A DNA stretch of 64,000 nt from Gordionus sp. m RMFG-2023 (taxonomy: Eukaryota; Nematomorpha; Gordioida; Chordodea; Parachordodidae). Where the stretch lies: assembly GCF_954871325.1 (NCBI RefSeq), contig NC_088775.1:44307561-44371560 (forward strand), written 5' to 3'. Under the pieces are notes generated by a model that was not told where the DNA came from, ran no database searches, and worked only from the letters and a program-made list of their open reading frames with translations. Positions within the stretch are counted from its first letter, which is position 1. The number at the start of each line of letters is the position of its first letter. The position numbers and the translations under genes were made by a program. Below are positions 10,860 to 23,600 of the stretch, in pieces.

Positions 10860-13540
10860 TCCTGGGTCCTAGCTGATATCCGGTGCCTTAATTCTTTAAA
10901 GGTAGGGCGTAAGAGTCGAACAATGTTAAAGTCGTGGCGATTATGGGTAGAATGTAGTGTTAGGTAGTGTTGGCAAATTTTTAGCTAGTTTATTCGACTC
11001 AGCGTCTATGAGAGCATCTCTATTTATATCGGATAGGGCAAGAGAATCAATACATAAAAAATCCAGGTTGGAAATTTTTTTTCCCAAGGGATTCCAGTAT
11101 AACATATGGCCATTGGCAACCGGAACTGCATAATGTGGGTTCGAGGACACCATCAGATTTTAAGGCCCTGGCTATATCATTGTGAATATCTAATGAATCT
11201 GCTTCTACAACACTTACAGTGCAGAGAGTGGCAGTTTTTGTAGTTTACCGATGTTAAACAGAGAATACAGTGATAAGGTATCACCATTTAGCAATTAAGT
11301 CTTAGACCAATGTCGTGATATAGTTTATCGTTACTTAGTAGTTGGCCAAGATTTCTTGATGGAAAAACTTTGAAAAATGTAAATAGTCTTCAGATTGGCT
11401 CCTAGATTTAAAGTATGCAATTGAGTTGTTATCTAAAATTATCCCAATCCTTCTGTTGCGCTGAAGAGGGAGGGTCGACTAATGAGAGATTTCCAGAGAT
11501 CAATTGACTGTGGAAGCAAAGGATGAATGTGGCTTATGAGTGAGTGTATATGATGGCCTCGCATGACAGGCGAGAGGATATGAACGCGGTAAAAGAAAGT
11601 AGCGGCGACCTTTTGCCAATGCCACTACCTTGTTTGGTAAGGTGGCCTGTAATCGATAGAACCCCAAATTTAAGATTAATATATTTTATGTAAAGCATTT
11701 AATTTCAAGCTCATGGGTAGCGAGGATAACATCATATTGAAAAATTCGCAAGGATGGGAGTGTATAAAAAATCTTCGGAATTGGAAGGTAGTTCTTCAAT
11801 AAAAGAAAACTTGGTGGACTGGAAAGCGCGATAGTATATCGCATATCAGAGATATATCTTGTAAAATGTCAGCAAGGAACTTGACGAAGAAGTCGTCTCT
11901 ACCTACTGGAGATTCCAGATGTGTCAAAAAAGGTTGAATTTTGTGTGATTGAACATAAGATCGTGGGTGAGATCGTTGATCTCAAGGGTAGGGCTGTTAA
12001 AAAGCCAGATTCGTGTTTTTAATACGATTTTAGCCAAAATATAAGCATGGAGATTTAGCTCATAGATGGCAGAAAGGTTTAAACCTTTATTTGATCTCAA
12101 GCTAATTATTTTGGCAAAAATCTTAATCGGGTCGTTTTTTTAAATTGACCCAAATCGGGCTTTTTAACAAACCTATCTACTGGGACAATGTTCTCTCTTG
12201 TCTGGATGAATTCGCATCCCAATTTGCTCTTGATTTTTTTTATCCTGACTGCCTACTTCACTTCTTTCTGTAGGAGGCTTAATATACCATCGTAAATATA
12301 CCAATTATGGAGGTTTAGCTTGTATTGGTTGTTTATATCCCGAATCAAGCAATTATAGCCTATACAGAATAAAAAGTAGCCTGGAGGGCTACCTTGTTGT
12401 ACTCCATCGTTAGTAGGAATTGATCTTTCTTAAAAATGGAGGTGTCAGGGATAAGCTTAGTAATCAAAGTCAAATTAGGAACATTCTGGGTAGAGGGTCA
12501 TGATAGAATTTAGAAGTGCGCTAACGTCTATAGAGATAAGGAGGTTTGAAAGTATATTTTAATTAGGAAATCGTGTAGGTACACCGAGTCATGTGAAGAA
12601 AGACCTCACGTCCAATACATTGACTAGTAATTGATTCGGACACAGGTAATCTGATATCGTGAATAGTATTCAGTTCACTACTCTTGGTAGTTAGCCAGCG
12701 CCAAGTTTAAATTGAGTTTAGCTCCTTATAACAGTGGAACGGGTTGTATGCTTCCAATAAGCATATGGTTTACGAATTGTTGATTTTTCCCAATACATCG
12801 CATTGTTCTGTGTTGTAGGGTGCGATTAGATATGTGAAACTCATCAAACCAGATGAGAAGGAGAGAATGATATTTCTAACATCACTTGTTGCAAAAGTGA
12901 CTAAAATTAGAGGAGCCTCAGGGTAAGTTGGTTTTTTATTCTTAACATTTAGTGAGCGGTGTTTTAGGAGAAACGCCTGATAAAATGCTTTATCATAGGG
13001 ATCCAGCTATCAGAATTTGCCAGAAGTACAGCAGATTTAACACTGAGGTTATAAAGTATTTTTCACTGAAACCAAACCAGAACCATTTTTGTAGAAGGGT
13101 ACACACTCCTGGATAAAATTTGCGTTACATACGAATATATGATCAAATAAATATTATTATATTGAGTATTCTCAGCCCCAATAAATCAGTTCATTTTTCA
13201 CTAACGCATCATTTCCACTAAAAGAGAAAAGGGTGACTGATATTTCCATTCTCTAGATCTAAGCAGGGATTCGAGGGTGACGTAAAAACGTTATTGAAGT
13301 TGAAGAGGGATATGTCTCTATGACGACGAACGTTATTGGAATAAAATTGGGAAGGAAGAGGGTTTATTATCAATTTGGATTTGCATTTTCGCTAATTTTG
13401 ATTTGGTATGAGGTTAGGGGGTAAAGTTTAAAGATAATAAGGGAGTAACATTTTTGAGGGAGTGAAATTGTAATAGGGTTAGAGAGCAGAAGTCAAATTG
13501 GTATTTTGTTAGGTGTGGAAATACTTTCAACAGTTTAGAT
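10860..13540 (-). mobile_element. degenerate LINE (non-LTR retrotransposon)
   Basis: Minus-strand translation, with many stops and shifts, follows the same reverse transcriptase as the LINE at 51058-58155. In order: FATSDVRNIILSF (compare SEEVRKSILSF there) near 12890; FLHMTRC (compare VLHMTRL) near 12590; GVQQGSPPGYFLF near 12400, the usual GVQQGDPLGP block; and YIYDGI, the palm motif normally YxDDG, near 12290. A C-terminal stretch open at 10941-11153 contains LCIDSLALSDINRDALIDAE. The MITE at 11989-12175 is inserted in it. It is strongly decayed, older than the 51058 copy, and not functional. The clade is not assigned. Confidence 0.7.
11989..12175. mobile_element. 187-bp hAT-like MITE
   Basis: The ends TAGGGCTGTTAAAAAGCC and GGGCTTTTTAACAAACCTA are inverted repeats. 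Internal palindromic phrases (GGCAGAAAGG, AATCGGG) resemble the MITEs at 35655 and 15423. The flanking 8-mers agree poorly, so the insertion is old or the ends are slightly misplaced. It interrupts the LINE. Confidence 0.55.
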
Positions 13541-13898
13541 ATTGTAATATTATTTCCATAACAAATTTATAATAAAGCAATTTATTTATTAATTAGTAAA
13601 ATTTTATTGTTTATTCAAAATATCAATTTTAACAATATATAATGTAACAAAGTAAAAAAAAAAGTATAAAAGCAAAAAAATATGCCACACCAAATGTAAT
13701 ATACATCAAAATATAATATACTTATAAATGTAAAATTTGTTTAAATTGAGCAGGAAGTTCATAAGATTGTTTAATTATCTGTATAAGATATATTTTATTG
13801 CGTTAATATATATTATTAGAAAAATTGTATATATATATTTCGTAATCTATAACAACTTTTATTATACAATTTAAAAACTGATTTGCATATTTAAATAT
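13541..13898. other. 3' flank of prefoldin gene
   Basis: AT-rich with no open frame of note. On the minus strand an AATAAA (complement of 13858-13863) lies about 36 nt past the prefoldin stop and is a plausible polyadenylation signal. Confidence 0.45.
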
Positions 13899-16800
13899 TT
13901 AAGCCTTCATTGCAGCTTTTAATTGCAATTGCTGAATTTGATTCTCAGTTTTTTTGATGTTATCTTCATGAACCTTTCGTTTATTCTCAATTTCCTTGAT
14001 CAGATCATCATTCCTTTTTCTTTTATTTGGTAAATGGAGATTAATTATATATATCTTATGTTGAAAATATTTAGCATATATTATTTACAATTATTTGGGT
14101 TGTGTCGATATTAAATATCAAATATTTATCGTTTTTAAAAAAATATTTTCAAAATTTGAGTATTATTTTGTGATTGTAATATATAATTATATAAAAATAA
14201 CCTAATAATAATAATAACTCAATAAAATTTAATAAATTAAATTCGATTCATTTAAAATATTTTATAAAAATCGGGTTATTAATAAAAGAAAAAATTACTA
14301 TTTTTGTTATTTTCTTTGTAGGAAAAGGATTTAAAAATATTTAACAAGTCATATTCAGCCATAAACATTGCCCATATTTTAAATGAGATGATTAGCTTTT
14401 AGAAACTAAAAAAACAAAATACATTTATCATTTATGATAATGAATCAAATATAGTTTTAGCCATGAGAAATAAAAAAAATTGTTTCTGGTTTTGAAAATA
14501 AAATACTAATAGGTAATCTATGTTAATCCACATATTTTTCGCTGATATGATTAAATATTAGTATAAAATAAATCTGATAACTTATACCAATATTTATAAT
14601 GGATTTTATTTACCATCTATCTATCTTTAAACCAATAATATCAAAAAATTAATATTTTCTATTCAAGAAAAAAGATTCAAACTGTTACGAATATCTGTTC
14701 TTTGAACCTTTAAAACCAGTTTTAAACTTTTAACATACAAGTGTATTAGAATTATGTAAAGAGAAGGCCATTTAAAAAAATTTATTCTTCTCTAAAAAAT
14801 AATTTTGAGATTCACTCCTGTGAAATAATTTCTGTATGGAAAAAGTATAAATTCTATGGTTGAAAACATTTCTATAAAACTTATTTCCTTAAAAGAGTTA
14901 AAATAACAAAAGGTTCTAACCGGTTTACAGACCTTTTTAGAGGTTCTGTTCAGGTGACATTTTTTAACAATTCAGGTTTAGTAAATAATAATGGATAATA
15001 CTAGTTTAAAGGTTCAGGTTTAGTAAATAATAATGGATAATACTAGTTTAAAGGTTCAGATTTTATCCCTGAAAATAACTTTCACAAATGATTATTTGTT
15101 AGGTTAATCGTCTCATTTATAATATGGGGAATATTTATGGCATAATCGTACCAGGTTTAAATTTTTAAATATAATATCATTATATTATGTCAAATAAATT
15201 GATATATTTTTAAATTCCTGCAGGAAACAAGGAGCTAATAATATATTTCATTTGTATAATTTTTTTACAATAAAAAAATTAAATTTAAATAAATTCAGGC
15301 CGGGGAATAATTTTTAATTCGGTCGGGCTTTTGGGACAAAAAAATATTTGTTCAGAATCGGACCAGGAAAATTTTTTTTAAAAAACGGATCGGGCTTGAA
15401 AAACTAGGCCCGATGCAAATTACTAATGTAAATGGTTAAAACAAAGTTTTTATCAAAATATTATTATCTAAGCCTCGAAATTTTGCCAATAAATGTCCAA
15501 ATGTTTAAGCCATCTGTAAGCAAAATTACAAAGCTGGAATAATTTATTTTGAACAAAAATCTTGAATTAGCTGTTATTAAAAATTAGCTAAGTTGTTTAA
15601 CAATTGAATGACTTGCTAAATATTTATAAAAAAATTTTTCTTGTTGCAGACAATATAACAGAAAAATTATCAAATTTTTAGATACTCTCTTTTAAAATAA
15701 TTTGATTTTTTTTAAATATCACAAATAAATTGAATTCTGATTCCTTTCATTAATTTATTATTATATAATTGTGCAAAAAAAATAAAAATATCTGATTCCT
15801 TTCATTAATTTATTATTATATAATTGTGCAAAAAAAATAAAAATAAAAATAATCTTATATATTACAAATATATGGCAATTATGACATATTTTAATTCACT
15901 TATTACTTATTCAACTATTTACAGTATTAATATGATTTGTTGTAACACATTTTCATAATGTGAAAAAACATTCTTATATAGTTAAATAACTTTCCATAAT
16001 TATTGTAAAAAACATTTTGATATAAATTAAATTTTTTTTAAAAGTTTTTAAACTTTAATGAAGACTATCATCAAAGTTATGAATCAAATAGTCTTTTTTT
16101 GACACAAGTTTAAGTGGAAAAAGGAGAATTCAAAAAAAAATTTTTAATAATAAAGTTCTTAAACTTAATGAAAACTAACTTCAAAGTTATGAATCGAATA
16201 TAGTTTTTTTTATGTTTTGGACATAAGTTTAAGTGGAAAAATTAGAATTTTAAAAGATATTATATAAAAAAAAATTTCTAAGATTTTTACAATACCTTTT
16301 TTAAATTTAAAACATTATTCCAATATTTTAATTTTACTTTTAGTTATCCAAAGAATGGAAATCAGGATAAGAAATTTGAATAATTTCTTAAATAAACATG
16401 AGTGAAAACTCGAATTTAGGGTTTTCAGATAATTCTTATTTGTTTATAATTTTTTATGATCAATTCGAAACACCAAAATAAAAAAACCATTTATTATTTA
16501 TTTATTCTTTGTAAATATAATATTACACAATATAAATCAATTACAAATTCAATCATTTAAAGGAATGCATCGAATTCCCTCTTCAATAAACTTTATGGTG
16601 TGAATAAAAATTTGAAAAATTATATGTAAAATAATTGCCTAAAATACTCGTAACAATTGAAATAACTTCATTTCGGTTATTGGGTTTAGGAGAATTTGAT
16701 CTATATTGATTTTTAATTACTCCGAAAAAATTTTCTATCGGATTTAATTGCGGCGAGGAATTTGACGGGATAGGTGAATAACTTTGGTATCTATTTGTTA

Positions 16801-19800
16801 TTTCAGATAACCCCCGAGAGAATTAAAAGTTTCATTAGGTGTATCTAGAATTTTATATATAAGGTTAGTAAATAATAGAATATTTTATTAACAAACCTGA
16901 AACTGGAGATAGATTCAAAATACTAGCGATAGTAAAATTTGACATTTAAAAAAATGGAAATATAGTTTTTATAGAAAAAAAAATTATAAAATATAGAAGT
17001 TTAAAATTAAAATTGTCGCAAATTTAAGAAAGAATTATTATAGGTTTTAATTTAAGTTAATTACCGGAATTTTTTAAAAAATATAATGTGTTTCTCAAAA
17101 TTTTCTTTCAAGTTTTTAAAAGTTTTTTTAAAAAAGGATGTATTTTTCTCAACAAGTTTTTCAATAATTACAGAAAATTAAATTGAAGTGTCGGGGCTTC
17201 CGTTATGGGTAGAATGTTGGTGGCACATCTCGATGATTTTTGGCATGCGTCATTTTAGGAAATTTTAAATTTTATTTAATTTTAAAACCAAAAAAAAAAT
17301 AAGAATTATCTGAAAACCCTAAATTCGAATTTTCTTTCACTTATGTTTATTAAGAAATTATCAAATTTCTTATCCTGATTTCCATTCTTTAGATAACTAA
17401 AAGTAACATTAATATATTGTAATAATACTTTAAATTTAAAAAAATTTATAATGCATTTAAAAAAAAATTATTCTAAAAATCTTAGAAAATTTTTATTCTC
17501 ATTTTCCCACTTAAACTTGGGTCCAAAACATAAAAAAATTATATTCGATTTATAACTTTGACGTAAATCTTCATTAAAGTTTAAAAGCTCTTATTATTAA
17601 AAAAATTAAAAAAAATTATATCAAAAATTTTATCAAAATGTTTTTACAATAATTATGGAAAGTTATTTAACTATATAAGAATGTTTTTTCACATTATGAA
17701 AATGTGTTACAACAAATCATATTAATACTGTATTACTCCTAAACTATTTAACCTTAAACGCTTTTATAAAATTATTATATTTTAATAAATAAAATTTTAT
17801 GTTATTTCATTTTATTTTAAATTTATTTCTATTTTTTTAAGTTTTTCCTTGTAAATGATTTTTAAAATAAGGTAAACTTAATTATGTTTTTTTTCTCTTT
17901 TATTATTCAATTCGTATATTTTCTTATTTTAAATACTTTTTGAAAATATTAGTTATTTGAATATTATTTAACCTTTTTGTAAATAATATATTTTTAATAT
18001 ATATATCAATGCTGTTAAAATTAAAAGTAGCGTTCTCCCTCTAAATAGCGATGCTAAAAAAGTAAGTAATAACACTATAGGAATTGCAAGTTAAGAAATA
18101 TTTTCCATGTTTATTTAAACATTCGATTGAATTAAATTCTTAATTTTTCATATTAAAAGATAATGTGAATTGAAAGTTGTGATAAATTTACCAAATATTT
18201 TTAAACATTTAATTGAATTTTTCATATTGTTAAAATATAATGTAGGGATTCCAAATTGAGATATATTTTCAGCTTATAAACAAAAACATTCAAATGACTT
18301 AAATTTAGCTCTTAATGTAAATAATTTTTCATATTATGGAAAGATAATGTAAGAATTGCAAGTTGAAAAGTATTTTCTAATTTTAAAAAAAACATTCAAA
18401 TAACTGAAATTTAAGTTGTGAAATATTATAATTTTTTAATATTATAATCTTTATACTGATTATAATTTGAAAAGGTAATGTAGAAGTTATAAATTGTTTT
18501 CAACAAATATCTTATAATTTAGTTATAAAATTATTTAATTTCTTTTTAAATAAGTTTTTTATTCTGTTTTGGTAATATATATGTAATTTATAATATAAGC
18601 ATTTTGATTCTTCATGTTTTTTACTTTTAAATAGCATTTAGTGCATGATCATTAATTTTACAACTGAATATTCATTTATTACAATTTATATAATAATGTC
18701 TAATAAGCTGGAACGTTAAAAAAATCACTATAAATATTTTGCCGAATACCATCAAATCAGATGTATTCATTACATTAACAGATGTAAATATCTGATCCAT
18801 CTACACTATGAATGAACTCATATGGTAAAATTGTCTACAATTCATAAGATAGGTATTTTAAACATGCTAGAATTCATTTCTGATAATGTTTGCAACAATC
18901 TGGTCCCGTCTGGTCCCTTTTTTCTAAAAAAGTCAAGTGAGACCGAACCGTGGAACCATTGGTCCAGTCCAACCCAGTGGGTCCAATCCTATCTAAAAAA
19001 AATTATTAAGTTACAAAAGTTTTATTCTACATTAAATTTATTAAAAATGAAAAATATTAAATTATCAATATTTTAATTATATCATCAAATCATTTTTATT
19101 ATATTATGCAATACAAATGCCTAATAGTTCAAAAGAATATTAAAATACAAATTTATTGAATATAATTTAAATCAATTTGTTTATTAAACTAGTTTTTTTT
19201 ATATATATAATGCGATAAATATTTGGTTATAAATTAAATTATATTTATCTTCTAAAAAATCAAAAAAAAAAATTTTTTTCATGAATCACGTGTCATTATA
19301 GATTGAACCATCTTTGGATTCATTCTATTTCGTTTTTTTGTTATTTTATTATTAACTTTAGAAAAGATCCATTCACATGATACAGATATAGTCTGCTGTG
19401 AGAGATAGTCCATTGCTATTATGGCTAGAATTGGATTAATCTCTTCCCACCAATCTAGTATGTTAGAATATCAGATAAATAGCATTGGATTTCATTTATA
19501 TAATCTTTCTCAGCTGTTCTCTACTGATGTCCCAGTTCCCATGAGCCTATCCCTGGCTATCCTCTTATTTCTATTCTTTCTTTAATTTAAACCAATATCA
19601 ATACAAGTAATAGAAAATATTATTTAAACCAATAGCAATATTTTAGACCTAATACCAATACAATAATTTGTTAATCTTGGGTTTTTAATATTGGTTCCCA
19701 GCCCTAATCATTACTATAGTATGTTTATTTGATTAAGGTTTTATTCATATATTTAAAATTTTGAGCTCCATATATATGCATAATTTACTTGTGCTTGAAG

Positions 19801-21205
19801 AATTGGAAAATATTTCTAGACATATATTACATGTTTTCTCAGCATTTTCTTTTTCAAAATATTTCTATAATTCTTTAACATTATGTAAAGAATTTGTTGA
19901 ATTTTTTTCATTTACATCAATAGTCATTCTTTCAACCCTTGAAGAAAGAGTGTGGTGGTTCAATAGTTTTATCAACTTCTATGATAACAATTTCCATTTC
20001 TAAAAATAAAAATAATATACTACCTACCTTACTAAATTAAATTACTTGACAACAAATGAATTGAATTATATGAAGAATATAAAAAGTAAAAGATAAATGA
20101 GATATTATAGTGTTAGGCATTAAATAATCATGTTTTATGTGTTCATGTACATTAACTAAAAAGCAATTCATAGTATAGCAAACTTATATTTTCTTTAATT
20201 GGTCTTGTTGGACCAGACCAGACCATCCCATAAAACCCAAGAGTCTGATAAGACCACCTTGGACTGGACCATGAGTCCAACCAATCTGACCTAACCATTG
20301 AAAACACTAATTTCCAAAATAGGATTTATAAATTTAAAAAAATGTGCTCAAAAAATGATTTAACATTGAAAAAATAACATATTTCCAAGAAAAATATATT
20401 GCTGCTATATAATATATATATAAAATTTAAAAAAGCGAAAAAAAAATAATATAGATTTTGTTTTATATTATTTTTTAAATTGTATTTTTGTTTCTATCTC
20501 TATTCTCATGATGTATATTGAAGTTCACATATAATAACCCAAAATAATAAAAATATAAGATTAGGTTTTTTTTAAATGCTAAATGTCACTATAATATCAG
20601 CAAAGTTCTAGTTGGACATTGGTTCAAAAATGGTAAATAAAATCAATCTAAATATTGGATCAGCGATGTATAAATATTTGATCAATTGATAAAAAATTTT
20701 GGAAGAGCTCAGCCCTAACAATTATATTTACAAATATTACACAAATAATTATTAATTAAAGAACTAAGTATTTTTACTGCATAAGTATAAAAAAAATTTA
20801 CATCTGATCATTAATATAATTTCTACGCTTTGCCACAGTCTCCTTTGCTTCTTTGAGATCTTGCTTGACCAAAACAGGTCCAATTGCTTTGTAAACAGTG
20901 TTATCAGTGTTAAGCAACTTTAATTCCTTTATACATGTATAATTGTAAATTTTTTTAAGTATATAAAAGGAAGCAAATGATATATTAAATAAAATACAAA
21001 TAACATTTATAATTATCAAATGTATACTTCATGTACAGATTCAACTTCATTTAATTGGCCACCCAATTGTTTTTTAATATCAATATATTTTTGATGATCT
21101 ATATAAAAATAATACAAGCATAAATAGCGGGGTAAAAATAATACCTTTGTTAAAGGAATTAAACTTTTCTATTTCATCCTTATGCCGTTTTTTTAATGGT
21201 TCCAT
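13899..21205 (-). CDS. PFDN6: prefoldin subunit 6, four exons
   Basis: Exons on the minus strand are 21205-21145, 21098-21028, 20926-20802 and 14019-13899, with ATG at 21205 and TAA at 13899. All three introns are GT-AG (46, 101 and 6782 bp). The spliced frame is 378 nt, 125 residues; the human protein is about 129. It begins MEPLKKRHKDEIEKF, a coiled coil. The centre carries the family signature: ELKLLNTDNTVYKAIGPVL, then VKQDLKEAKETVAKR. Exon 3 ends YINDQI, completed across the splice as IKR, the usual junction; exon 4 ends QLQLKAAMKA. Prefoldin 6 is a beta-type subunit of the cytosolic hexameric chaperone that passes unfolded actin and tubulin to the CCT chaperonin. All phases fit with no stop, so the gene looks intact. 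If intron 3 were not spliced, a stop would come two codons later. The long last intron holds a Tc1/mariner, a hAT and MITEs. Confidence 0.93.
14963..15058. repeat. 46-bp tandem duplication
   Basis: GGTTCAGGTTTAGTAAATAA through ATACTAGTTTAAA occurs twice in immediate succession, nearly identical. It lies in the last intron of the prefoldin gene. Confidence 0.7.
15290..15415. repeat. fragment of GC-rich hAT MITE
   Basis: The motifs TCAGGCCGGGGAATAATTTT, GGTCGGGCTTTT, ACGGATCGGGCTTG and GGCCCGATGCAAAT match the GC-island style of the MITE at 53488-53836. Both termini are lost or unrecognisable. Confidence 0.4.
15423..15605. mobile_element. hAT MITE, relative of 35655-35840
   Basis: The interior (AAGCCTCGAAATTTTGCCAA, AATGTCCAAATG, AGCTAAGTTGTTTAACAATT) aligns by eye along its length with the MITE at 35655-35840. 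It is diverged and the target duplication is not clear. It lies in the prefoldin intron. Confidence 0.5.
15735..15845. repeat. tandem duplication of about 53 bp
   Basis: CTGATTCCTTTCATTAATTT through GTGCAAAAAAAATAAAAAT is repeated twice almost exactly. Confidence 0.65.
15922..17730 (-). mobile_element. Tc1/mariner element with very long inverted repeats
   Basis: The ends CAGTATTAATATGATTTG and its inverse are flanked by TA (15920-15921 and 17731-17732). Inverted similarity continues for some 450-530 bp on each side (about 15922-16450 against 17280-17730). The minus strand between them encodes SSPQLNPIENFFGVIKNQ near 16690-16770, the C-terminal catalytic block of Tc1/mariner transposases, normally SPQLNPIE. 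The rest of the transposase is missing or decayed, so this copy is not autonomous. It is inserted in the last prefoldin intron. Confidence 0.8.
18065..18520. repeat. degenerate tandem repeat, units of about 100-115 bp
   Basis: Four to five divergent units share GAATTGCAAGTT..., ATATTTTC..., AAACATTCRA and TTTTTCATATT...AAGATAATGT. It lies between the mariner and hAT insertions in the prefoldin intron. No coding is seen. Confidence 0.45.
18884..20309 (-). mobile_element. hAT transposon with decayed transposase
   Basis: The ends TAATGTTTGCAA and the inverse of TAGTGTTTTCAA are inside near-matching 8-mers ATTTCTGA and ATTTCCAA (6 of 8). Both subterminal regions are rich in GGTCCAGTCC-like motifs. 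On the minus strand the C-terminus reads EEINPILAIIAMDYLSQQT then SCEWIFSKVNNKITKKRNRM near 19290-19480. A possible BED-type finger (CNICLEIF) lies near 19790-19840. The middle of the transposase is lost. It was inserted in intron 3 of the prefoldin gene. Confidence 0.75.
20325..20415. repeat. half copy of palindromic MITE
   Basis: TGTGCTCAAAAAATGATTTA and the following AACATATTTCCAAGAAAAA match one arm of the palindrome at 63015-63405 (GCGCTCAAAAATTGATTTA). Only one arm is present. Confidence 0.4.
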
Positions 21206-23600
21206 TATTCGACAAAAAAATAATTTTTTAAATTATTATTTACTTGGTAAACTCATATGAGTGACATTCTGTCACCCGTAAAGCTTTCACATGACAAATT
21301 GGAAAGTTATCTAATATGTCAAAATGTAAATTATGATATTTTTCATCTTTAAATTTGTTTTCTATATTCGAATAGTTTATAATCACAAAGCTGAGATAAT
21401 ACTTTGCTATAGTGAGTATTTATCTGTCAATTTGCAGTTGTCCTTTATGGACGTTTGACAATAATATCTTATATCCTGTTAAATCTGTCAATTTGTAATT
21501 GATATGGGTATTTCCAAAATATATAATATTCCTTTCGAGGAAAAAAGATATTTTATTGTTGTTTTTTTATCTAAATAAATGATTGTCTTGGATTAGTAAT
21601 TCTTTAATATTTACTAATTCTAATTTTGTTTTTATGTAATGGAATTATGGATGGAAATTAAGGATTTTTATAGCAATGATGCTAGTGATTTGCGATGAGA
21701 AACTTTAAAAGTGAGTGCTAATAATAATTACTACAATATACAATTACACAGCCAAATAAAGGGTAAATCCTATTTTAATGAATGTTATAAAAGGGAAAAA
21801 ATAGAAAGAGTGAAATAAATGGATAAGAAAAGGAAAAAAGATGTTTGGAAAAAGGTATTAATTATAGTGTTAAGTTAATTTAAAGGATGTGAAACAAGAT
21901 ATTACAAGGTGAATAATATGAAAATTTGGAATAGATTATTTAAAAAATATATATACATTTTGAAAAGAATTAAGTATGTTATAAAAGGGAAAAATCCAAG
22001 AAATGGATATTGTGATTAAAAAATAAAAGGAAAATATGATAAAAAGAAAAAAAGGGTGAAGTTCCAGAAAGTGTCTTTGTTTTAAATAAAAATATGTAAA
22101 AGTTACATTAAAATAAAAAAAATAGGAATTTAACAAATTAAAAGACAAAATAGACAGTATAGTATGGGTTTATGAGAGTTTAAATTTTCAATTAAGCAAA
22201 TTAAAAGAATTGATAAAAAAATAAAGTATGTATTTAAAGAGTTTATTTTTAGAATAAGTGATGGAGGAACCATTATGTATTATTGAGATATAGGTTAACT
22301 TTTAGAATTTGTGGGCATAAAAATGGAGGGACCATTAAATATTTCCGGAAATGGGGTAACCATTATATATTACATGGATATAGGTTTACTATTAGAAATT
22401 GTGGGCATATAAATTTAAGGACCATTAAATATTGCCGAGTTATTAATAGTTATATTGTATATGTTTTAAAAAGAAGTATTATTATTTTTAGCTTAGACCC
22501 AATGTTTTGAAGATAGGTATTATTTTGTTAATTTTTAGATCCATAGAATGGTGAACAGGCATCCGTCATAGGAACAAAAGGCCTCATAAATATCGGATAG
22601 AAACTTGCCTAATGTTTAAATTTGGATTATAATTAGCAAGAATAAATTTTTTGAAGTATAATGTGAAGAAAAAAAAGGGATAATATACGAATATTTTTAT
22701 ATTAGAAGAAATGATGAAATGAAAACATTTTGTTAATGTTTAAAAAATGGAGAAAATTATGGATATGAAACATTTGTAATGTTTTTTTTAAAAAAAAGGA
22801 AATCATAATTATGGATGGGAAATATTTGTATAATAATGTGATATATATTTTTAAAAAAAGGATAGTTAAATTAAAAACAAAAAAATTATATGATGAAATA
22901 AAAAAGTATGGCATATCTCAGATATAAATTTTAGGATAGACTTATGTTAAAAGTTTATCTATATGCATGCATAATATTGTATATATATTTAAGGTAAATT
23001 AATATAGATATTTTTGATTTTATATGTATGAATGCGGATTTGTGTAAATATAAATGTATAATAATGGAGGAACCATTAGATAATATTTGAATATTGTTAA
23101 TTTTTGAAATTTTTGGTGTAATCAACGAAATTAGCCTTGCATATTATTTTAGACCAAAGGAAAGAGAGAAAGGTACCATAATAGGAATTAAAACCTCATG
23201 AATATTGGGAACAGAAAGTTCGTGTTTAATTATGAAATTTAGGTTTATGAACGATAAAAATGTTTCTGCGTATAATGTTTAATGTTAAATAAAAGAAATG
23301 AATAAAAAAAAACATTTGACTGACTTACTTAAATATTCTTTCCAATTAACAGCAATGAAACTGAATTAATGACACCAACCCTATAATAGAATGGGGAACC
23401 AACAATAGGGAAGGAGACTGAAAGCTACTAAAGTGGTAACTCCTCCAAATGTTTTTATTTCACTATCATAGAGTCATCCTACTGCACAATATTTTGCATA
23501 ATAACCCATATTACGACATTTAAAACACGTTATATCTTCTACACTTCTCTTTTCATATATATTTTTCCCTCATTATTTCTGTATTCCATCGCTGAAAATG
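21206..23600. other. 5' flank of prefoldin, then AT-rich repeats
   Basis: No gene is seen. Two blocks, near 22560-22660 and 23175-23280, are diverged copies of each other (ATAGGAAC..., CCTCATGAATAT, then TATAATGT). Phrases ATGGAGGAACCATTA recur at 22262, 22325 and 23068. These repeats may belong to the LTR-type fossil that follows, but I cannot show it. The prefoldin promoter should lie just above 21205; no clear motif stands out. Confidence 0.4.

Noticed and set aside
10941-11153. Host gene on the minus strand (MVSSNPHYAVPVANG...)
   Set aside because: It lies in line with the decayed reverse transcriptase upstream and fits the C-terminal part of that LINE.
20798-21019. A 73-residue single-exon protein starting MIIINVICIL
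   Set aside because: Its first part is translated intron 2; the true reading is exon 3 of prefoldin 6 joined to exons on either side.
22283-22510. Open frame on the plus strand
   Set aside because: It consists of repeated phrases (CGH..GTIKYxRxxGNHYI) from local duplicated DNA, with no family resemblance.
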